Shown here: one piece after another, positions 57,231-64,000 of the stretch | Layout of the letters: each line of letters starts with the position of its first letter | Position numbering within the stretch: the stretch's first letter is position 1 | Assembly: GCA_024741835.1 (NCBI GenBank) | Contig: JAENRP010000165.1 | Coordinates: 6,785 to 70,784, forward strand | DNA from: Diplocarpon mali | Taxonomy: Eukaryota > Ascomycota > Leotiomycetes > Helotiales > Drepanopezizaceae | Direction: 5' to 3' | Length of the DNA: 64,000 nucleotides | The notes under the pieces: generated by a model | Told to the model about the DNA's origin: nothing | Database searches by the model: none | What the model saw: the letters and a program-made list of their open reading frames with translations, nothing else | Translations under genes and position numbers: made by a program

Positions 57231-59734
57231 GTGCCGGCATATATCGAAATCCCGGACTTAGTAATGTCTGTATTGGCGGGGACGGCTGAGTTTCCTGCTT
57301 CCTAGGTACGTAGGAACGGCCTTTTATTAGAGTCCGCATGTTAGTTATGGACGATCTGAGTATTTCAAAATTAGGCATAGTCGGTGTACATATGCAATTG
57401 ATAAAACACCTCATATTGAGTACTATTAGTCGAAAGATAAGAATGGAAAAGATATCTATATATTGTGTTCGCTGCTTCTCCTTAATCACCGCACGGAGCT
57501 GACGAATAACAGTAATAGGGTCTTGAGCAGGTCTTTTATTCATAGATCAAGTATGCTTCAACGGCCGTTGAATCAGGCTATGGGAGTTTTTATGATCTCT
57601 GCATGATTTACTTTGTAGTGAAATTTCTCTTGATACAAGTCTAAGTTGCTTGGAAGAAATCAAATGAACTCACATCAAGCTATCTGCAACGCTTTATCAT
57701 GATACGCTATCAACACACGGAACTTATATATTTCAAGCACACCATCCACGTTCTGGCTGCATCAGGTCGTGTAGGGAGAAGGAGCACGCTGGCAGCAGCA
57801 GTCCAAAGGTCGCGGTGAAATCCATGGATGGATGGTGCAAACCATAGGTAAGCTGGGGTGGTACATACAATCAAAGAGCTCCCAGCCTTTGCTTACTCAT
57901 TCACAACTCCCTCCCCCACAAACACATGTCTATCGTTTTCAATTTTGGGGTTGGATTATACATTTGGTATCACTATGTGCAATATAAAATCACACCTGGC
58001 TATATATAAAACAGACAAGGAACTCCTTCCTGTGATTTTCCTTAGCACTTGCTCTTCTCGAACTTCTATCTTGCCTGCTCCTCTCAAGTCGAATATTTGG
58101 ACTTCCGTTGTCTCCTCCTCCTGCTTTACCTTTGTCCTGCTCCTAGGGCGCGTCTGGCAACCCAGAAGCGATATGAAATACATTGTTGCCAATAACTCTC
58201 GACCAAACAGTATTGAGACGTAGGAGGGTGGTATTCATAGTGAAGGATAGGAGTTAGAGGGTGTTTAGGGTCAGGTTTTGTAAACAGAAAATCAGCCGGT
58301 CTAAAGATAGATATTAACGCCATAGATTACCCACCCACCTCATACTGTGCATAAGTGAGGATCTATCATTCAAAACAAATGGTACACAGTCGTAGCTCAT
58401 AACGTTTGACTATCTAAAGTAGAACTCAGCTAATACATCTAGCCCCTCGAATCACCGAATCTATGGGTCCGATACAGAAATCTCGGTAATAAAATTCTTA
58501 TATAGGGTAACACATCCAGAATGTTTCGCAAAAAAAACATGCAAAGCTGATGGTCGATAGGTTACCAAGTATCAACATCAGATTTACGCCACAAATCACC
58601 CCTTTGAAACGGTCCTGAATTCGTCGATTTTGAGTTGCCAAACGAGCCCTTGACCAATCCTCAAGATCCAGGCTGTAACCGGGGATGTCGCCGAGCTCCT
58701 GAGGAGTACAGCCACTTGCTGCCATGCTTCATCCAGTATCTGGAACATCAGCTGGAATTGCAAACTCGTAAAGCCTACCATCACCCGCGTCAGGATCTTG
58801 CAAGCCGATGCCTTGATGAAGCAGTGACTGAAAGCCATTGTGACGGTCGCGCGGAATCTCGAGAATGGGGGAATGTAGTGATCATAGGGAAGCTATCCGG
58901 AGCTCGCTACTTGTCTTGTCGTATTTTGTGAGGGCTAAGCGAGGCCATACTCAATGCCCGGCTTTACCGTGGCCAGAATCTTTGGGGATAGTTGAGGCCT
59001 CTGCATCTTTGTTTGCCAGCAGAAACTGGAGCGGTTGACATCTCTCGGCGGGGTCTCCAAGAGAGCTCTGAGCCAAAAGATCTTTAGATGCCTGGGTCCT
59101 GTAAATACCTTCCTACCCACCTACCCTACTGTGTGCACATCACAGCTGCACTTGGAACTCTGCGTACAGCTGTCGATCGTATCTCAGTCGCAACCTCTCC
59201 CCCTTACAAATTTAATGCATTATCGAGATGCAAGCCAGTCATAGAAGCAGAAAGATACTCGAATGCTCCCGTTATCAGATGTCACAAGCGATGACCCGTG
59301 CTTAATGTATGTGTATATTTCACGCCTGGTTCAAATTGGTGGATGTGCTGACATTTGCGAGACAACGCCATAGACCACGATGCCGTGCCCCTTTTCCGCT
59401 CTGAGGGTCGCTTCAAGCTGATGTTATCGTGGAACACAACACTACGAATGAATACCAGAAATATAAACCTGCCAGGGAAAATCATTCCTTACTGGGTAGT
59501 TCGGGCACAAAACAGATCTTACAGGACTGCCAAAAGCACGTGCTGCAAGAGTCTGCTTTGTCATCTTGAGGGAATAAACATTGCCTCTTCGATATTGCTT
59601 GCTCCAGAAATAGCATGATGCAACCATTGCGCTAACCCATCGATCACCCAGCTCATCAGCTGAGATGTTCGACACCTTGCAGTTAGGCAAGATTCAGTAT
59701 AGGAAGAACATCCAACACCGTCCGTCGTGTCTTT
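57231..59734. other. AT-rich gene-poor stretch
   Basis: 2.5 kb without a supported gene. A plus-strand frame at 57858-58223 begins with GTG rather than ATG and has no family resemblance. A minus-strand frame at 58725-58498 includes LEDWSRARLATQNRRIQDRF, which looks protein-like but could not be placed; it may be a gene relic. Confidence 0.45.
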
Positions 59735-60569
59735 CCCTCGTCAGTTCGATATCTTACTCCTAGGTGCCACTGGTTACATAGGATTCCTTGTCGCCGAGTA
59801 TATCGCAAAGGGCCTCCCAACAACAATCACCATTGCGGGTGATCATCGAAGAGTCTACAAGAGCTTGCCGACAAGTTGAAGAGTATGAGCCGGGATCGAT
59901 TACAACCCGTCGCTGAGCTCGTTGAGCTCAACGAGGAAGACCTGAGCGTATTTGCCCTCGAGACTCGAGTTGTTATATCAATACCTTCAGTCCCTACTAT
60001 CGACACTCGGCACCTGTCGCGGAAGCCTGTGCTCGCAAAGGGACTTCTTCCACCGATTGCACGACGACAACTCTCTGGACCAAAGATATGATTTCCATGT
60101 ACCATGTGCTAGCTAAAGCATCAGGTGCAATCCTATACTACCAAATTGAAGCCAGGACACTGGATTACTACATGGCTTACAGATGATGCCAGCTATATCC
60201 CTTTCGAGCTCGCCATCCTACCTCGATACCCGTGAGAACTACGGCAATCTCCAGTTCCTCTGGGGCTGCCCCGGATCCGCTCTCTCCTAGTCCCAAATTC
60301 ATATCGAAGTCCACCCCTGCCCCGGCCCACCAAGTTCTTCGGCTTTGGCAACCTTCGAGTGGACAAGGAGCGCGTATGAGCGAGCGCTATTCTCGGGGCT
60401 GAAGCCGCAGACGTGTCGGTGCAGGCGGCTAGGGAGACCAAAGGCCAAGGGCTCGAGATGAAGGGGCCGGGGGGACTTCTCGCAACTTCTAGCTTGAGGA
60501 TGCCGCTCGTGGAGCGCCTGAGGGGTGCCGGAGTGGCGATCAAGCTTGTGGAGGTCCAAAGGGTTTAGA
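59735..60569 (+). pseudogene. Saccharopine dehydrogenase-like / trans-acting enoyl reductase pseudogene
   Basis: Remnants of one NAD(P)-binding reductase lie in order in different plus-strand frames. First is FDILLLGATGYIGFLVAEYI (dinucleotide-binding GxTGYxG, about 59740-59800). A shifted frame then has SLQELADKLKSMSRDRLQPV and ELVELNEEDLSVFALETRVV. After another shift come APVAEACARKGTSSTDC and ISMYHVLAKASGAI (about 60010-60130). Last are RENYGNLQF and, near 60480-60560, GLLATSSLRMPLVERLRGAG. Intact fungal homologues have these blocks in the same order in about 400 residues. Frameshifts and in-frame stops separate the blocks and parts are missing. A GTG stands where the start is expected, before SFPRQFD. 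No functional product is likely. Confidence 0.75.
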
Positions 60570-61090
60570 AAAGGCTATCATAACAGTTACCATCATAGTT
60601 ACCATCATAGCTACTACGCTACCCGACAGCAGTTTGCGCTTCAGTTCAGAATAGAAGCGTGAAAGATAATTCCAAGGCAGAGAGCGGAAAGCATAGCCAC
60701 ATGTATAACAGTGTACGCTGCAACAGCATTATATTAGGCTGGAATCCAAGAATTGAAATCAAGTGAGCGCTTTTGCTTGGACCATCGCCGTCCTCGTACC
60801 ACTTCAACAGAGATCCCATCGCTAGGAAGCCAAATGCTGTAGTGTATTACCAGAGCGCAACAGACTATGAGTCCAGCAGATCCAGACCAATATGAGGGCG
60901 TAGTGGGTGTTCACTATTCCATATAATTATAGACAATAATGTAAGACCAAGAGTACTCAAGGTATATCCTCCTCGTGCCCAAACTCCTCGGGTGCAGCCA
61001 TGAAAAATGCCCCCATGATACACGAAACCTAGCTCCAGTCGAATGCAAACGCCACACAATGCAGCAAAATCGTCAAGTCGTTAGTCAATA
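60570..61090. other. Intergenic region before ATG2 3' end
   Basis: About 520 bp; includes a short triplicated phrase TACCATCATAG near 60590-60613. No gene recognised. Confidence 0.5.
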
Positions 61091-64000
61091 TCAATGTTTT
61101 TTGTATTTCTGTGCTGGCGTTAGTGATGTCCCTGCAAGGTGGGCAGCAATTGAGATCCCCCCACTTACTGCTTCAGCTCTCTGAAGATGAATCGGGTCCA
61201 GCGAATTGGTGGCACCCATCAAGATTTGGCCACCTGCTCTGGCAACACCAATAGCAGGCCTCAGAATCACGGTTGGTGCGTGTTTTCGCACGGTTCGCAG
61301 AACCCCTGCTGCGTTGCCGCCTTCCATCGCCTCGCCCGGTACTGCGATGATGGCATCTCGTGCTACGACCAGATCACGCTGCAGTCCTGCATACCCACCG
61401 CGAAGACCCTGGAGAACACCGACTGGTTGATTGGCGTAGAGACTGATTTGTTTCTTCTCTTCGTCGTATTCATCGCCATCCGCAGCAGTGCCCGACGATT
61501 CTGATGTCGGGCCAAGAAAGTCCTCTGCACCCTGTAGAACCGTCTGGACACCAACAGCAACTTTTGCACCGAGTTTGACAAGTTCAGTACCAGTTGTTTT
61601 TGCAAATGCGGTGGCTCCCTTGGATATGCTGCGCACGATCCGCCCATCTTTCTTATACTCACGCATGGGCACCATGACGAGATGTCGGAAACCTCCGCCA
61701 ACGTTCACAAGCGACCTGACGGGAGCTAGTCCCGCGAGGATACCAGGGAGCTGATTCCGTTTGATGTCGGGCATCCATATATCGTTCAAACATTTGCCAA
61801 GCTTGTCGAAACCACATATGCCGTAAATAATCGTGTGGCGGAGGACCATGTCTGCTTCATCCAGAATCAGGAAGTTCATGAACTCTGTCGTGTGGCCAGA
61901 ACGGAGCCCTGCATAATCGACTCTCTTTGGCTTGAAGTCCAACTTGACCTGTACCGAATTCACTTCCACTCTTTGAAGGAAAGGCACGTCACCTGGCGAA
62001 GTGTGTACTGGAGCTGATTCATCCTTAAACTCGAAAAACCTGGTGATGAAATCAAGGGCATCCTGGTCAACATGGAGTCGGAGTGGAAGGACCGTTGCCT
62101 TGAGGACGATCTCCGCAGCCGCCAAATCAGGGACTGGCTTCACGTTGAGGATCTCTACATGTATCATACTGGTACCGGTTTCCCTTTCGCCTGCATCTTG
62201 CATATACGTAGCGAATTTTCTCCATGTAGATGTCGGAACATGATCAAATATCTCAAAGTCTTTGACGCGAATATCAACCGAGCTCTGGGTCTCTCCACTC
62301 CCTGGAGGAAATGCAACAAAATCGACACTGACACCCCGAAGTTCGAAGGTAATCTTATGGTGCTTGCTTCTGTTGAGACGTAGCTTCTTGGTTTTGATTC
62401 CCCGGGCGCCGCCTTGCCTGCTTGGTGAAGAAGACAAGAACGTTGTTGCTACGGACTCGGTCTCTGTAGCATTATCATTGAGCTCCTGGTTGATGGCAGC
62501 TGCGAGTTCACGGGGATCGCGATTTGCCGGTACACCAATGTAGATAGAATTGAATAGAAAGTCGCCAATGACAGTCTCATCATCCTCGATATCTTGCTCA
62601 AATGGTGGCCGTCTTTCTTTCCGCGCCCGTCTCTCTATTGCCTTTGACTCAACTTCTTGCACTGCTTTTGAAATCGCATCACGAGTGTGTTGCCAGTCGT
62701 AGCCATCAAAAAGATTCCAGATGATGTGCACATCACGAACACAAACCTTGAGAGGACTTTTACGGATCTTGTAAGTATTTGTTCGATCGTAAGTGTTCCT
62801 CACAGAGTTCCATCTATGCGCAGTTCCTTCCAGGATGGACCCGGTACCGAAGTGATCCTCCTGGAACTCGAGATCTTTAGGCTCGTCCTGGGCTTCGAGT
62901 GGCTGTACAAAGCTATCCAGCAAGACGCCATCGTGAGTGTCGCGGATTGTTAGCTGCGTTGAAGCCGACGAACCTCCACCTTCCTCCATGATTGCTTCAT
63001 CGTACAGCTCGTCAAATTCTTTCTGACAGTAGTAAGAGTCGTAGTCAAGATCACCTGAATCACCACCTGGGAAGTCACCCTCTCCCTCCGCAAGGCCAAA
63101 GTCATCATCAAAGTTGTATTCACCTTCAGCTGTACCGAAAGCATCGCCAGACAATGATGATAGTAAGTCCTGTACGGGGATAACCTTTGTGCGATACTTG
63201 GTTTCCTCGCTTGGAAGCGTAGGAGGCGATAGGTTGTTGAGAACGGAGATAAGCGTCTGAGTAGAATCGGCGCAAGACTCGAGAACAAACAGGTCGTCCC
63301 GGAGTTCAACATCAAATGCTCGTTCTTCTTCTCCACTTGTGGTCATATGGATAACTGCTTTTGCTGACGAGATGTAGCTGACAGAAACGTAGCCAGTGTG
63401 GCATAGATCCGCCACCTGCGTGCTTCCTCCATCGAAGGAATGTCGGCGAGGCTTTGTACTCTGTCTGGATGTAAGATGAGCCACATTGTCGATGACAAGT
63501 ATGGAAGACTTATTCAGCTCTATTGAAGCACTTGCAGTCTGATCCTTGGGAAGAACCGCTTCAAGGTGGGCTTCTGTTAAGACGACCAAAACCTTTGATG
63601 GCAGGCTCATCGGATTCATTCCCAAAATGCAGTCCCTGAGTGCAACGTCGATTGACATAGGCTTGGAGCCGAGACCGGAAGGATTTGGGGCTGCACCCGC
63701 GTCTTGTGAAATGGTACGTGTAACTTTCCGTGTAGCAAAGTCTGTCAGTGTTGCGACAGAAGCAGTCAAACTTGCAGACACATCTTGAGAAGTGGCATCT
63801 TCTGCCATCCCCATCAATATCATCAGCGTGGGCACGCGGTACTCGAATTTTAGGTTCCAAAGTTTGATCTTCACCACAGGTTCCATCTCATCTCCAATAA
63901 TTCGAGCCATGATAGCAGGAGCCCTGGCTCTTGGTTCTCGAAACTCCGGATCGGTCGCAAAACCAAGTAGATCTTCCGATGCATTTCGACGGGCAGACAC
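61091..64000 (-). CDS. ATG2: Autophagy-related protein 2, C-terminal part (truncated by window edge)
   Basis: A single open frame of 969 codons runs from the right edge of the window to the stop at 61091. It is the C-terminal part of Atg2, a roughly 2000-residue rod-shaped lipid transfer protein. Atg2 moves phospholipids from the ER to the growing phagophore with Atg9 and Atg18. Recognisable blocks include [51 protein letters not shown] and the conserved ATG_C segment, with [20 protein letters not shown] and [20 protein letters not shown]. The end QKYKKH is typical. The 5' part, including the start, lies beyond the window, so this is a partial gene by position, not by mutation. Confidence 0.95.
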   Translation of the reverse strand: MSARRNASEDLLGFATDPEFREPRARAPAIMARIIGDEMEPVVKIKLWNLKFEYRVPTLMILMGMAEDATSQDVSASLTASVATLTDFATRKVTRTISQDAGAAPNPSGLGSKPMSIDVALRDCILGMNPMSLPSKVLVVLTEAHLEAVLPKDQTASASIELNKSSILVIDNVAHLTSRQSTKPRRHSFDGGSTQVADLCHTGYVSVSYISSAKAVIHMTTSGEEERAFDVELRDDLFVLESCADSTQTLISVLNNLSPPTLPSEETKYRTKVIPVQDLLSSLSGDAFGTAEGEYNFDDDFGLAEGEGDFPGGDSGDLDYDSYYCQKEFDELYDEAIMEEGGGSSASTQLTIRDTHDGVLLDSFVQPLEAQDEPKDLEFQEDHFGTGSILEGTAHRWNSVRNTYDRTNTYKIRKSPLKVCVRDVHIIWNLFDGYDWQHTRDAISKAVQEVESKAIERRARKERRPPFEQDIEDDETVIGDFLFNSIYIGVPANRDPRELAAAINQELNDNATETESVATTFLSSSPSRQGGARGIKTKKLRLNRSKHHKITFELRGVSVDFVAFPPGSGETQSSVDIRVKDFEIFDHVPTSTWRKFATYMQDAGERETGTSMIHVEILNVKPVPDLAAAEIVLKATVLPLRLHVDQDALDFITRFFEFKDESAPVHTSPGDVPFLQRVEVNSVQVKLDFKPKRVDYAGLRSGHTTEFMNFLILDEADMVLRHTIIYGICGFDKLGKCLNDIWMPDIKRNQLPGILAGLAPVRSLVNVGGGFRHLVMVPMREYKKDGRIVRSISKGATAFAKTTGTELVKLGAKVAVGVQTVLQGAEDFLGPTSESSGTAADGDEYDEEKKQISLYANQPVGVLQGLRGGYAGLQRDLVVARDAIIAVPGEAMEGGNAAGVLRTVRKHAPTVILRPAIGVARAGGQILMGATNSLDPIHLQRAEAVSGGISIAAHLAGTSLTPAQKYKKH

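Noticed and set aside
57858..58223. 121-codon plus-strand frame in the AT-rich island
   Set aside because: Starts with GTG, not ATG; no family resemblance.

Overview
The window is nuclear DNA of a filamentous ascomycete (Pezizomycotina; a Leotiomycetes-type fungus would fit but is not proven). The evidence is about 45-130 bp GT-AG introns with CTAAC/CTGAC-type branch sites, short divergent promoters, and a fungal gene set: SLN1-type histidine kinase, NRxxQRAFR-type bZIP, Rgp1, MOB1, OSCP, Bmt6, Snu13, V-ATPase subunit c, Atg2. There is no operon structure; genes alternate in divergent and convergent pairs. All exon models below were built by hand by joining frames at splice consensus sites and checking phase and expected protein sequence.

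Layout. 1-1.4 kb: very GC-rich sequence with a strong hairpin, then AT-rich ~45-bp tandem repeats, resembling an rDNA spacer. 1.4-4.8 kb: GH63/MGH1-like glycoside hydrolase (+). 5.1-7.6 kb: ATP5 and MOB1 (-). 8.3-13 kb: RGP1 (+), a doubtful small gene (-), and a SET-domain protein with a signal peptide (+). 14.4-18.7 kb: C2H2 transcription factor (-), long upstream region, unknown 192-aa protein (-). 19.1-24 kb: golgin-like coiled-coil protein (+) and transketolase (-), converging. 24-27.8 kb: gene-poor AT-rich island with dispersed repeat copy A. 27.8-28.6 kb: bZIP factor (-). 30.7-32.6 kb: VMA3 (-) and SNU13 (+) from one divergent promoter. 33.4-38.3 kb: Sac-domain phosphatase (-) and BMT6 (+), divergent. 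38.4-43.1 kb: F-box/LRR-like protein (-) and MFS transporter (+), divergent. 44.1-48.8 kb: SLN1 hybrid histidine kinase with 11 exons (+). 50.2-52.9 kb: class III alcohol dehydrogenase (+) and UBL/AN1 zinc-finger protein (-), converging. 53-60.6 kb: second gene-poor island with repeat copy B, a decayed duplicated gene-like family, and a saccharopine dehydrogenase-like/trans-acting enoyl reductase pseudogene. 61.1-64 kb: C-terminal part of ATG2 (-), cut by the window edge.

The genes do not form one pathway. They are housekeeping functions (mitochondrial and vacuolar ATPases, Golgi traffic, phosphoinositides, rRNA and snRNP biology, autophagy, pentose phosphate cycle, formaldehyde detoxification) mixed with regulators (SLN1, MOB1, C2H2, bZIP). 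I see no biosynthetic cluster and no convincing new system. The most unusual points are a 13-nt micro-exon in VMA3, two GC-AG introns, a transporter intron swollen by pyrimidine repeats, three stop-free multiple-of-three introns, two RIP-like gene-poor islands sharing a dispersed repeat, a multi-frame pseudogene, and the rDNA-spacer-like left edge.
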